The notes below the pieces were generated by a model. It searched no databases. It worked only from the letters and a program-made list of their open reading frames with translations, and was not told the origin of the DNA. 17,554 bases of DNA from CAJQQY01 sp964352225. Lineage in GTDB: Bacteria > Bacteroidota > Bacteroidia > Chitinophagales > Saprospiraceae. Positions within the stretch are counted from its first letter, which is position 1. The number at the start of each line of letters is the position of its first letter. The position numbers and the translations under genes were made by a program. Below are positions 1 to 7,680 of this stretch, one piece after another. The stretch spans positions 1 to 17,554 of the forward strand of contig CAYGRM010000112.1 in assembly GCA_964352225.1 (NCBI GenBank), in the 5' to 3' direction.

Positions 1-204
1 ATATACTTTGTAGCCAGCAGCTAAAAGTGCTTCGTAATTATCTCGTAAGTTGCAAGCTTCGACAGTACAAGTTGGTGTATTATCTTTTGGATAAAAAAAG
101 AGGATTAATTTTTTTCCTTTGAAATCTTTGAGAGCAATCTTTTCTCCGTTCTCATTTACGCCTGAAAAATTAGGTGCTTTATCGCCTGGTTTTAAATGTG
201 TCAT
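1..204 (-). CDS. bcp: Thioredoxin-dependent thiol peroxidase Bcp/PrxQ, 3'-truncated by the window edge
   Basis: This is the N-terminal 68 residues of a Bcp/PrxQ-type peroxiredoxin, a cytoplasmic enzyme that reduces H2O2 and organic hydroperoxides and is recycled by thioredoxin. I translated it from the reverse complement, starting at the ATG at 202-204; the rest lies beyond position 1. The family landmarks are clear: an N-terminal LKPGDKAPNF segment, then FYPKDNTPTCTVEACNLRDN at about residues 37-56. C46 in TPTCT is the expected peroxidatic cysteine. C51, five residues on, matches the resolving cysteine of the atypical two-cysteine Bcp subgroup. It lies 71 bases downstream of the M23 peptidase gene on the same strand, so read-through from that gene is possible. 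No clean promoter of its own was seen in the gap. Confidence 0.93.
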   Translation of the reverse strand, partial: MTHLKPGDKAPNFSGVNENGEKIALKDFKGKKLILFFYPKDNTPTCTVEACNLRDNYEALLAAGYKVY

Positions 205-275
205 CTGTGCTTTGTTCTTTTTTTTAAAAAATATTTCAAAAAAGAAACATGATGAAATGAAAAAGGTTTTATCAA

Positions 276-1997
276 CTACCTCGTAAATTCTCTTTCATAA
301 ACTTTTTCATTACCGCGATCATCTTTCACTTCGATTCGAAGCAAGTGTTTTCCCTTCTCGATACTTCCATCAAACCGATGAATCAACAAATCATTTTTCC
401 CATCATAATCCACCAATATCCACTTTCCATCTACCGTAACTTTGTAAGAAAAAGGCTCAATATTTCGAGCTGTCTCAAAATTCTCTTTTACTTTAAAAGT
501 CATTTTTGAAGCACCGCGCATATTTGATTTGAAACGAATAGGTTGAATCGTCGGAGGCTTCGTATCAATCATGATACAGTAATTTCCAAAGTCCCGAACT
601 TTGGCGGTGAGTTTCCCAGCTTCCCATTTCCCGCCACAATTTTGAGGTGATTTGGATTCCCCACAATAAGCAATGAAAGCTTTGTCGCGTAAATTTTCGG
701 GCAAACCATTCGGTTGAATTCCAATATCAAAATATTTATGTGCAGGTGTTTTGTAATCATGGATTTGATGTACTGTCGAAAAGACTCCTTCCGATTCATC
801 AATTGAAGTATTATATTTTAAATATAAATTTTCATAGAGTGTGCCTTTTTTCAAGAACAGAGAAAGGGCGCCAGTTTCAATTTGATTATCTTCATCGTAA
901 GGCAAAATATAATTAAACATCTGCGAAGGAGGATCATTTACCTCTCCCCTTTTTACCCAAAATTGCAACGTGGAACGATTTCCAGCTACATCTTTGATCA
1001 CCATTTCTATTTTGCTAGCTTTCCCTTTTTTCAAGGTAATCACTCCTGCGTCAGACTGCGTACCATAAATGGATAATTCATTCCCAGGTAATTCATAACA
1101 ACGATTGAAGTAACTTTTGTTCACAACTTGTTCTTCGTAATCCAAATGTGCATTAATATACCGAGTCTCATCAAAGGAAAATGTTTCCATTTTAAAATCA
1201 TAAATAGGTTGGTCGTCTTGGAACATTTCGAGGGAATAAATTCCATTCCAATTAGATGCCCCATTTTGGTTATCATAAGTTTTTAAGGCTAGACCAACTC
1301 GCCATGCCCCAATGGTCAAAGTATCTTTTCTTACAGAATATTGTTTCCCATTTTTCAATAAATCTACAGTCTTTGTTGTTTGCGTTTCTCGCTTGTCGTT
1401 AAGGTTATAAATTTTTAATTGATGAATTCGAGGAGGAATATTATCAGTTACATTAATTCCAAAAAGTAGGGGATTAATTGGTTTCTCCGTTTTCGTATCT
1501 CTTATTTCAAAATGCAAATGTGGCCCAAATGAACGACCTGACATTCCCAATTTTCCCACCTTATCTCCTTTTTTAAAAGTGAATTGATTAGGTTTTGGAA
1601 AAAGTTCTACGGAAAATGACTCCTTTTCTTTTTGCATCCTTTTCACATAATCTTCGACCTCTTTGTCAAATTCGTGCATATGTGCATAGACCGTCGTGTA
1701 GCCATTTGGATGATCGATGTAAAGTACTTTTCCGTAACCTCCTGATTGCATCTTGATGCGTGAAACATATCCATCTGCTGCTGCATAAAGTGGCTGGCCA
1801 ATTTTTCCATCCTTGGCTTTAATGTCGATTCCTGCATGTAAATGATTGGGACGTAACTCCCCAAATGTACCTGACAAACGAATCGTGCCATTCACCGGGG
1901 AGCGGAAATAATCTTGAGGATATTCTTTGTCTGCCTCAAATATGTTGAATGAAAATAAAAAGATAGTAGCTAGAATCAGTAAATAGATTAAACGCAT
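276..1997 (-). CDS. M23 family (LytM-type) zinc metallopeptidase, exported
   Basis: This is a predicted exported peptidoglycan endopeptidase of the M23 family, 573 residues from the ATG at 1995-1997. An in-frame TTG at 2021 would add eight residues, but it lies inside a good -7 promoter match, so the ATG is preferred. Residues 2-17 form a hydrophobic signal or anchor (LIYLLILATIFLFSF). The catalytic domain covers about residues 38-175. Zinc-site motifs are H54/D58 in NHLHAGID, the HMH triplet at 106-108, and HLHFEIRD at 160-167, with the metal and active-site histidines in HLH. The remaining roughly 390 residues are rich in beta-type sequence without a recognised motif; similar long C-terminal parts occur in Bacteroidota M23 proteins. 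All expected zinc ligands are present, so an active hydrolase acting in the periplasm is likely. The exact cross-link it cuts cannot be told. Confidence 0.9.
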   Translation of the reverse strand: MRLIYLLILATIFLFSFNIFEADKEYPQDYFRSPVNGTIRLSGTFGELRPNHLHAGIDIKAKDGKIGQPLYAAADGYVSRIKMQSGGYGKVLYIDHPNGYTTVYAHMHEFDKEVEDYVKRMQKEKESFSVELFPKPNQFTFKKGDKVGKLGMSGRSFGPHLHFEIRDTKTEKPINPLLFGINVTDNIPPRIHQLKIYNLNDKRETQTTKTVDLLKNGKQYSVRKDTLTIGAWRVGLALKTYDNQNGASNWNGIYSLEMFQDDQPIYDFKMETFSFDETRYINAHLDYEEQVVNKSYFNRCYELPGNELSIYGTQSDAGVITLKKGKASKIEMVIKDVAGNRSTLQFWVKRGEVNDPPSQMFNYILPYDEDNQIETGALSLFLKKGTLYENLYLKYNTSIDESEGVFSTVHQIHDYKTPAHKYFDIGIQPNGLPENLRDKAFIAYCGESKSPQNCGGKWEAGKLTAKVRDFGNYCIMIDTKPPTIQPIRFKSNMRGASKMTFKVKENFETARNIEPFSYKVTVDGKWILVDYDGKNDLLIHRFDGSIEKGKHLLRIEVKDDRGNEKVYEREFTR

Positions 1998-2018
1998 TTT
2001 ATAGTGTTTTTTTGAAAG

Positions 2019-2026
2019 CAAAAGTA
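2019..2026 (-). promoter_or_regulatory. Bacteroidota -7 element (TACTTTTG) for the M23 peptidase gene
   Basis: Read on the minus strand this is TACTTTTG, an exact match to the TAnnTTTG consensus of the Bacteroidota primary sigma factor. It ends 21 bases before the ATG at 1997. It overlaps the alternative TTG start at 2021, which argues for the ATG. No convincing -33 TTTG was seen. Confidence 0.55.
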
Positions 2027-2153
2027 GGAAATAAAAAGTTGAATTATGGGAGGATTTTTACGTTGAATATCTTACGTTGTACGTTTTATGGGTCAACATG
2101 ATTTTGGTTTTCAGTACTTATTCTGATTAGAGGAAACGTAAAACGTTTGAAGT

Positions 2154-2867
2154 CTATTTACTATTATTTTTATTTTTTGAAAAAAAATCTCCCCAGTTTC
2201 CTTGTTGTGTTTTTTCAAATTTGTTTTTTTCCATAAATCCTAAAAACTCTTTTCGTCTAATATATTCTCCCCCCAAACTTTCGAGATGCTTAGTTCGCTG
2301 CTGACAATCAATTAGCCAATAACCTAATTCTTTTAATTTCTGAACTAAAGTAATAAAACCAAATTTTGAGGCATTGGAAACTTTAGCAAACATAGATTCT
2401 CCAAAGAAAATTTTTCCCAAAGAAATGCCGTACAAACCTCCAACCAATTCATCACCCTGCCAAACCTCAACAGAATGAGCGAATCCCATTCTATTTAGTT
2501 CGCTATATGAATCAATCATTTCATCCGTGATCCAAGTATCACCAACTTGTCCTTTTCGATATTGTTGTTGACAAGCAGACATTACTTCCTCAAACTGAGT
2601 ATCAAAAGTTACGGTAAACTTTTTTTGGTTAAAATAAGGCCTCATACTTTTCGATACCTTCAGATTTTGGGGATATAAAATAAATCGAGGATCGGGCGAC
2701 CACCACAAAATTGGATCCTCAGGATTGAACCAAGGAAACAATCCCATGCTATAAGCTAATAGCAACCGATCGGTAGACAGGTCTCCACCGACTGCTAAAA
2801 TTCCATCTTCGTTTGCAAGTTCGGGAGGTGGAAAGGAAAGTTCATCTGTTAACCAAAATACAGGCAT
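2154..2867 (-). CDS. aat: Leucyl/phenylalanyl-tRNA--protein transferase
   Basis: Aat moves Leu or Phe from its aminoacyl-tRNA onto proteins that begin with Lys or Arg, creating an N-degron read by ClpS and the ClpAP-type protease. The protein is 237 residues, close to the usual 230-240. The N-terminal family signature is present in order: FPPPELANEDGILAVGGDLS at about 12-31, then LLLAYSMGLFPWF and ILWWSPDPRFIL up to about residue 64. A QQQYRKGQVGDTWITDEM region near 100-117 and GLYGISLGKIFFGESMF near 144-160 follow, both typical of the catalytic GNAT-like domain. The ATG at 2865-2867 is preceded by a good -7 promoter element. The gene stands alone between the M23 gene (156-base gap) and the divergent xerD. 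The call is firm. Confidence 0.97.
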   Translation of the reverse strand: MPVFWLTDELSFPPPELANEDGILAVGGDLSTDRLLLAYSMGLFPWFNPEDPILWWSPDPRFILYPQNLKVSKSMRPYFNQKKFTVTFDTQFEEVMSACQQQYRKGQVGDTWITDEMIDSYSELNRMGFAHSVEVWQGDELVGGLYGISLGKIFFGESMFAKVSNASKFGFITLVQKLKELGYWLIDCQQRTKHLESLGGEYIRRKEFLGFMEKNKFEKTQQGNWGDFFSKNKNNSK

Positions 2868-2894
2868 TTATTGTTGCGTAATTTTTTTGAAAGA

Positions 2895-2902
2895 CAAATT
2901 TA
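2895..2902 (-). promoter_or_regulatory. Bacteroidota -7 element (TAAATTTG) for aat
   Basis: On the minus strand the sequence is TAAATTTG, an exact TAnnTTTG match, 27 bases before the aat ATG. The region further upstream is the arm of a long inverted repeat (2912-2936), so any -33 contact would fall inside that repeat. Confidence 0.5.
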
Positions 2903-2911
2903 GCAATTTCT

Positions 2912-3002
2912 ACGTGGTGGCCTGCTTTAGCTGACCTAAAAAGTTTTGAAAAAAAACTTTTATGATTATTTTTTCTTGGTCAGCTAAAGCAGACCACTAC
3001 GT
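2912..3002. repeat. Long intergenic inverted repeat between divergent aat and xerD
   Basis: Two 25-base arms, 2912-2936 and 2978-3002, are reverse complements with two mismatches. They share the 14-base core CTGCTTTAGCTGAC. The 41-base centre holds a second, A/T-only inverted repeat (AAAAGTTTT ... AAAACTTTT). The element sits between the divergent starts of aat and xerD and has no U-tract, so it is not a plain terminator. It could be a dispersed palindromic element (REP- or MITE-like) or a two-gene control site. The pairing is seen directly; the role is unknown. Confidence 0.7.
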
Positions 3003-3017
3003 GTTATTTAAAAATAC

Positions 3018-3025
3018 TATTTTTG
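3018..3025 (+). promoter_or_regulatory. Bacteroidota -7 element (TATTTTTG) for xerD
   Basis: TATTTTTG matches TAnnTTTG exactly and ends only 10 bases before the xerD ATG at 3036. If used, the mRNA would have almost no 5' leader. The next in-frame Met is residue 139, so the start cannot move downstream. Confidence 0.5.
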
Positions 3026-3035
3026 TTAAAAAAAT

Positions 3036-3944
3036 ATGAACTGGACACCTCACATTAATGGCTTCAAAGCATATCTTTTACTCGAGCGTTCGCTTAGTCA
3101 AAATAGCGTCGAAGCCTACTCATGTGATGTCGAAAAATTAGAACGATTTTTAATTAGTAATAAATATGAACTTTCCCCAGCAGAGGTAAAATTCAAAGAA
3201 TTAGAAGCCTTTATTTTTACTTTAAGTGATTTAGGTTTGGGAGCGACTTCGCAGGCAAGAATCATTTCGGGAATTAAAACTTTTTACAAATATTTATTGC
3301 TAGAAGATATTATCAATGAAGATCCAACTGAACTCTTGGAAGCTCCAAAAATTGCTCGAAAAATTCCAGAAGTACTTTCATACGATGAAATTGCTGACAT
3401 CATTGCTGCAATAGATTTGAGTCATCCGCAAGGGCATCGGAATCGAGCGATGTTGGAGACGCTGTATGCTTGTGGACTTCGGGTAAGTGAATTGGTTAAT
3501 TTAAAATTATCGAATATTTACCCTGACATTGGTTTTATAAAAATAATTGGAAAAAATAATAAGGAGCGAATTGTACCAATTGGTGAGGAAGCATTGCAAC
3601 AAATTTACTTTTACGCCAATAATTATCGAAACCAACTAGCAAAAATTCACCCTGAAGATGAAAATGTAGTTTTCCTAAATCGACGAGGGAAACGCTTGAC
3701 TCGCGTCATGATTTTTATGATTATCAAGGAGGCGGCAAAAAAAGCAGGCATTTCCAAAACGGTAAGTCCGCATACTTTTCGACATTCTTTTGCTACGCAC
3801 TTGGTGGAAGGAGGTGCTGACTTGAAAGCGGTACAAGATATGTTGGGTCATGAAAGTATCACGACAACGGAAATTTATACGCATTTGGACACAGAATATT
3901 TGAAGGAGACGATCATTTTATTTCATCCTAGAAATAAACGTTAA
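3036..3944 (+). CDS. xerD: Tyrosine recombinase XerD-like (chromosome dimer resolution)
   Basis: This is a 302-residue tyrosine recombinase of the XerC/XerD type, which acts with its partner at dif to resolve chromosome dimers before division. Residues 1-105 form the SAM-like core-binding domain (RSLSQNSVEAYSCDVEKLERF at about 18-38). Residues 110-295 are the catalytic domain. All six active-site residues are visible: R149 in ACGLRVSEL, K173 in IIGKNNKER, H246 and R249 in PHTFRH, H272 in MLGHESI and the nucleophile Y281 in EIYTHLD. The length and spacing fit housekeeping Xer proteins. No att repeats, excisionase or phage genes are nearby, so a phage integrase is unlikely. XerC cannot be excluded by eye because Bacteroidota paralogues are similar. 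Confidence 0.9.
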   Translation: MNWTPHINGFKAYLLLERSLSQNSVEAYSCDVEKLERFLISNKYELSPAEVKFKELEAFIFTLSDLGLGATSQARIISGIKTFYKYLLLEDIINEDPTELLEAPKIARKIPEVLSYDEIADIIAAIDLSHPQGHRNRAMLETLYACGLRVSELVNLKLSNIYPDIGFIKIIGKNNKERIVPIGEEALQQIYFYANNYRNQLAKIHPEDENVVFLNRRGKRLTRVMIFMIIKEAAKKAGISKTVSPHTFRHSFATHLVEGGADLKAVQDMLGHESITTTEIYTHLDTEYLKETIILFHPRNKR

Positions 3945-3961
3945 TTTTTCGAATATATCTC

Positions 3962-3977
3962 CGAAGCAGGAGCTTCG
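3962..3977. repeat. Short GC-rich hairpin after xerD
   Basis: The six-base arms CGAAGC and GCTTCG flank an AGGA loop, 17 bases after the xerD stop. No T-run follows on the plus strand, so it is a weak terminator candidate. It could be part of a dispersed intergenic repeat. Confidence 0.35.
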
Positions 3978-4036
3978 AAGTACACTTTAAGAATTAATTA
4001 ACCACACATATATATACATAACTTCGCAATTCCGTT

Positions 4037-4044
4037 TATTTTTG
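4037..4044 (+). promoter_or_regulatory. Bacteroidota -7 element (TATTTTTG) for the lipoprotein-lptB unit
   Basis: TATTTTTG is an exact TAnnTTTG match, identical to the one before xerD, and ends 25 bases before the lipoprotein ATG at 4070. It probably drives both the lipoprotein gene and lptB. No clear -33 TTTG was found. Confidence 0.55.
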
Positions 4045-4069
4045 CGAGACTTCTGAACAACAGATTTTT

Positions 4070-5782
4070 ATGCGAAAATATCTTTCATCTTTTTTTATTC
4101 CGACAATTATTTTTTTGACTTTGATTGGTTGCGCCAATCAGGGCACGCTGACTGGTGGAAAAAAAGATACGATTCCTCCTATTATTGATAACTCGAAGTC
4201 AACTGCGAACTATCAAACTAATTTTAAAAAGCAGACCATTGAACTAACTTTTAATGAGTGGTTACAATTAAATGATGTTTTTAAACAAGTGGTCGTTTCA
4301 CCTCCATTGCGAGAGACATTTGATGTTTCTTTAAAAAAGAAAACCGTTCGATTTGAATTTGAAGATGACGAAGTTTTGCGAGAGAATGCAACTTATACGA
4401 TTAATTTTGGCACAGCCGTGCAAGATTTGACTGAGCGGAATCCTGTGGAAGACTTACGTTTTGTATTTTCTACGGGCGCTTTTATTGATTCATTGGAAGT
4501 GACTGGGCAAGTAGTAGATGCTTTTGATAAAAAACCGACGAAGGATGTTTTAGTGATGCTTTATGATAATTTGGCGGATACGGTAGTGCGAAAAGAGAAG
4601 CCTTTTTATTTTGCAAAAACAGATGAAGGAGGAAATTTCTCTATAAAAAATGTTCGTGCGGATACTTTTAAAGTATTTGCTTTGATCGATGGAAATGCGA
4701 ATTATTTATTTGATAATGAAAAGGAAAAAATTGGTTTTTTAAAAGAACCCATCGTGGTGACTGACTCAACGAAAGTAGATTTAACTTTGCAAATCTTTCA
4801 GGAAGAACCCAAGCTAAAACTCCAAGGTGAAGAAAAAAAGAAATATGGACGTATCGCTTTTGGGTTTAATCGAAAGCCTCAGGAGCAAGAATATCAACTT
4901 ACTTTTGAAAATGTTGGACAACGTACTTACCTTCAAACTCCAAAGGATTCAGTTGTACTTTGGTATGATTTGCCTCAGGATACAAGTTGGAATGTATTTA
5001 TTACCAGGGATACTTTTTCGCCTGATACCATCAAAATTCCAAAACTATCACGTGCTACTTTTTTCCAAAAAAATAAATTAGCTCCTGCCAAAGAAATTAC
5101 ACCAAGATCAAAATTGGAAGTTAGAGCAAATAAAAATTTCGCCATATTATTCAATCATCCTCTGGAAAATATTGACACTAATTTTGTAGCAATTTTGGCA
5201 GATACAACTTTTCAGAGAGTCGTTCCTACAATTGAGATTGATTCAACTGACCAACGAAAATTATTAATTCAATATCCTTTCAAAGAAAAAACACCTTATC
5301 AATTAAAGTTACTCCCTGGCGCTTTGACCGATCTTTATGGTTTGCAAAATGATACGATCTATCAAACTTTGGATGTAAAAACAGCTAATAATTTTGGAGA
5401 TATGACCTTGACAGTAGTAGATATGCAGCCTGACAAAAATTATGTAATTGAATTGTTAGATAAAACTAATACCTTAGTTGAAATCATCCCGATGAGTGGT
5501 GATACCATTTTTAAAAAAATATTTAAATCTATTCCAACTGGAAACTATTCGGTAAGAATGATTCAAGATACTAACGGAAATGGACGATGGGATACTGGAA
5601 ACTATGATAACCTTTCGCAACCTGAACTGTTATTTACGAGAGAGTTAGAAGAGTTGCGAGCAGGTTGGGAGCTGGATGCTACGGTCTCCGCTGATGAAAA
5701 AGCTACACCCCAAAAAGGAAATAAATCAACCCCTCCTCCAACTTCGGATAAACCGAAGTCGCAGCGAGGAGGAAAAAATTAA
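4070..5782 (+). CDS. Outer-envelope lipoprotein with Big_5 Ig-like domain
   Basis: This is a 570-residue predicted lipoprotein. The signal peptide (MRKYLSSFFIPTIIFLTLIG) ends in an LIGC lipobox with C21 as the lipidated residue. The mature start CANQGTLTGGKKDTIPP is the hallmark of a widespread Bacteroidota family with an N-terminal Big_5 (Ig-like) domain, here about residues 36-125, including ELTFNEWLQLNDVFKQVVVSPP. A second beta-rich domain follows from about 140, and a DTNGNGRWDTGNYD stretch near 505 resembles a calcium-binding loop. The C-terminus is a low-complexity Lys/Pro/Gly tail. The gene lies 17 bases before lptB and is probably cotranscribed with it. The molecular function is not known to me. 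An envelope role alongside LPS export is inference from this pairing. Confidence 0.85.
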   Translation: MRKYLSSFFIPTIIFLTLIGCANQGTLTGGKKDTIPPIIDNSKSTANYQTNFKKQTIELTFNEWLQLNDVFKQVVVSPPLRETFDVSLKKKTVRFEFEDDEVLRENATYTINFGTAVQDLTERNPVEDLRFVFSTGAFIDSLEVTGQVVDAFDKKPTKDVLVMLYDNLADTVVRKEKPFYFAKTDEGGNFSIKNVRADTFKVFALIDGNANYLFDNEKEKIGFLKEPIVVTDSTKVDLTLQIFQEEPKLKLQGEEKKKYGRIAFGFNRKPQEQEYQLTFENVGQRTYLQTPKDSVVLWYDLPQDTSWNVFITRDTFSPDTIKIPKLSRATFFQKNKLAPAKEITPRSKLEVRANKNFAILFNHPLENIDTNFVAILADTTFQRVVPTIEIDSTDQRKLLIQYPFKEKTPYQLKLLPGALTDLYGLQNDTIYQTLDVKTANNFGDMTLTVVDMQPDKNYVIELLDKTNTLVEIIPMSGDTIFKKIFKSIPTGNYSVRMIQDTNGNGRWDTGNYDNLSQPELLFTRELEELRAGWELDATVSADEKATPQKGNKSTPPPTSDKPKSQRGGKN

Positions 5783-5799
5783 ATTTAAAGTGATAAACC

Positions 5800-6540
5800 A
5801 TGATTTTAAGATCAGAAAAACTAGTAAAAATATACGGTAGCCGAAAGGTGGTCAAAGAGGTGTCGATTGAAGTACATCAAGGAGAAATCGTTGGTTTATT
5901 AGGTCCGAATGGAGCAGGAAAAACCACCACTTTTTATATGACGGTTGGTTTTATTCAGCCGAATTCTGGAAATGTTTATTTGGCAGATGAAGACATCACT
6001 CAATTACCAATGTATAAACGAGCCCAAAAAGGGATAGGATATTTACCACAAGAACCTTCCGTCTTTAGAAAATTAAGTGTAGAGGATAACTTAAAAGCCG
6101 TTTTGGAAATGACTCCTTTATCCAAAATTGAACAAGCGGAAAAGTTGGAAAGTTTGATCGATGAATTTAGTTTACATCAGGTTAGAAAAAATTCAGGAGA
6201 CTCGCTTTCTGGAGGAGAGCGTCGTCGAACTGAAATTGCGCGAGCTTTGGCTACGAGTCCAAAATTCATTTTATTGGATGAACCTTTTGCGGGCATCGAT
6301 CCAATTGCGGTAGAAGATATTCAAAGTATTGTGGAAAAATTAAAAGACAAAAATATTGGGATTTTGATTACTGATCATAATGTCCAAGAAACACTTTCGA
6401 TAACTGATCGAGCTTATTTAATGTTTGAGGGAAATATTTTAAAGGCAGGAACTGCAGAGGAATTGGCAGCAGATGAAATGGTTCGAAAGGTTTATTTAGG
6501 TAAGAACTTTGAATTAAGGAAAAAACATGTGAAAGAGTAG
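5800..6540 (+). CDS. lptB: LPS export ABC transporter ATP-binding protein LptB
   Basis: LptB is the cytoplasmic ATPase of the LptB2FG complex, which extracts lipopolysaccharide from the inner membrane and pushes it across the Lpt bridge. The protein is 246 residues, the usual family length. It carries Walker A GPNGAGKT at 35-42, Q-loop Q84 in YLPQEPSVFRKLSVEDN, the ABC signature LSGGE at 136-140 followed by RRRTEIARAL, Walker B FILLDEP at 156-162 with catalytic E161, the D-loop AGID, and switch H193 in TDHNVQE. The LPQEPSVFRKL stretch is characteristic of LptB rather than branched-chain amino-acid LivF. The permease genes lptF/lptG are not in the window. It lies 17 bases downstream of the lipoprotein gene and ends at a bidirectional terminator. 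Confidence 0.95.
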   Translation: MILRSEKLVKIYGSRKVVKEVSIEVHQGEIVGLLGPNGAGKTTTFYMTVGFIQPNSGNVYLADEDITQLPMYKRAQKGIGYLPQEPSVFRKLSVEDNLKAVLEMTPLSKIEQAEKLESLIDEFSLHQVRKNSGDSLSGGERRRTEIARALATSPKFILLDEPFAGIDPIAVEDIQSIVEKLKDKNIGILITDHNVQETLSITDRAYLMFEGNILKAGTAEELAADEMVRKVYLGKNFELRKKHVKE

Positions 6541-6615
6541 CTTTTATTCGTTTGACGTTAAACCTTAGACATTTTACGATCTCCCACACAACTTCCTTTT
6601 GTTCTTTATTCTCTA

Positions 6616-6656
6616 AAAAAAGTGAGGTTAGATTAATTTCCCAACCTCGCTTTTTT
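6616..6656. terminator. Bidirectional rho-independent terminator between lptB and the EamA permease gene
   Basis: The left arm 6616-6629 (A-run, then GTGAGGTT) pairs with the right arm 6643-6656 (AACCTCGC, then a T-run) through a 13-base loop, with one G-U pair. The A-run and T-run ends make it work in both directions for the convergent genes. The right arm lies inside the last codons of the EamA permease gene, whose stop codon is in the loop at 6633-6635. Confidence 0.8.
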
Positions 6657-7586
6657 CATGGCAACTCTTTGTTTTTTTCTTGTAATATATACTCCAAATA
6701 AAATCATTGCCATTCCTAAAAAATGATAAATCGTAACTTGCTCTCCGTCCAAAAATCCAAATCCAATCGCCACAATGGGAATCAAAAAAGCTACGGTAGA
6801 GGCAAAAAGAGCACTCGTCATCTGAATTAATCTAAAGAAAAGAATTGAGGCAGCAACAGTTCCAACCAACGATAAAAAGACAATTGCCCCCAACGAAGTC
6901 ATCGCATCAGGATGCGTTTGAAGAATATTTATAAAATCAGAAAAGAGTAAATAAAGTATTCCCACAGGTGCAACTAAGCAGTAAGCTGCTGCACTCAAAT
7001 TTACTGCTGAAGTATTTTGAAAATGTTTTTGAATCGTATTTCCACTCAAGGCATAACAGTAAGTTGCTAAGATTAACAACAACGCATACCATTCATTTTT
7101 ATCTTCTGTTGAAATGATTTCTTCCACCTGAGGCATAAAATACGATGGGCCAACAATCAAAAGGGAGGCCCCCAAAAATCCTAAAATAACCCCTAGCAAT
7201 TTATTCCGCGTCAAGATCAATCCATAAAACAGCACTCCTTGAATCAAAACAAAAATCGGTGTCATCGAATTTAAAACACCGGCCACCGAACTACTCACTT
7301 GAGTTTGAGCTATAGAAAAAAGCAATGCCGGAATCGCACTTCCTGCAAATCCAACAATCAATAATGGCTGCAATTGCGACCAATCTATTTTTTTAAAATT
7401 GAAGATAAAAATAGGTAGAAAAGCAAGTCCAGCAATTCCAATTCTAAGGCTAGCCACCTGCAAGGGAGAAAATGCTATTAATCCTTTTTTTATCAATATA
7501 AAAGAAGCTCCCCAAGTAATTGACAAGAGAATTAAAATAGCATAACCAATGAACTTTGAATTTAATGTTTTTCTTATTGCTAGCAA
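6633..7586 (-). CDS. EamA/DMT-family drug or metabolite permease
   Basis: This is a 317-residue integral inner-membrane protein with about ten hydrophobic segments, arranged as two EamA repeats (about residues 14-150 and 165-305). The first helix ITWGASFILIKKGL and the PLQVASLRIG motif are typical of the drug/metabolite transporter superfamily (RhaT/YdcZ/RhtA-like exporters). The substrate cannot be deduced. No ATG is available: an in-frame stop lies just upstream, and the only plausible start is TTG at 7584-7586. A -7 promoter element 19 bases upstream fits that start. The final codons (KKARLGN, stop) form one arm of the terminator shared with lptB. The gene appears monocistronic. Confidence 0.88.
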   Translation of the reverse strand: MLAIRKTLNSKFIGYAILILLSITWGASFILIKKGLIAFSPLQVASLRIGIAGLAFLPIFIFNFKKIDWSQLQPLLIVGFAGSAIPALLFSIAQTQVSSSVAGVLNSMTPIFVLIQGVLFYGLILTRNKLLGVILGFLGASLLIVGPSYFMPQVEEIISTEDKNEWYALLLILATYCYALSGNTIQKHFQNTSAVNLSAAAYCLVAPVGILYLLFSDFINILQTHPDAMTSLGAIVFLSLVGTVAASILFFRLIQMTSALFASTVAFLIPIVAIGFGFLDGEQVTIYHFLGMAMILFGVYITRKKQRVAMKKARLGN

Positions 7587-7605
7587 TGGATTTTAATTTT
7601 GGCCG

Positions 7606-7613
7606 CAAATGTA
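7606..7613 (-). promoter_or_regulatory. Bacteroidota -7 element (TACATTTG) for the EamA permease gene
   Basis: On the minus strand the sequence is TACATTTG, an exact TAnnTTTG match, 19 bases before the TTG start at 7586. Its position supports initiation at the non-ATG codon. Confidence 0.5.
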
Positions 7614-7649
7614 ACCACTTTAAATGAGAATAAGTTTTAGATATCTCCA

Positions 7650-7680
7650 TAAAAAAAGCGGAGACTAATTAGTCTCCGCT
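7650..7680 (-). terminator. Strong rho-independent terminator for the flotillin transcript
   Basis: Positions 7657-7680 form a perfect 24-base palindrome: arm AGCGGAGACT, AATT centre, arm AGTCTCCGCT. On the minus strand it is followed directly by seven Ts (plus-strand A-run 7651-7657). It lies 105 bases after the flotillin stop codon and before the promoter of the EamA gene, which is transcribed in the same direction. Confidence 0.85.

Noticed and set aside
3036..3944. Tyrosine recombinase as a marker of an integrated mobile element
   Set aside because: Length and motifs fit housekeeping XerC/XerD. There is no tRNA, att-like direct repeat, excisionase or phage gene nearby.
7450..7650. 66-codon minus-strand frame overlapping the start of the EamA gene, considered as evidence of a frameshift
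   Set aside because: Its translation loses the membrane-helix pattern inside the permease region, while the TTG-started frame is continuous, so a frameshift is not needed.
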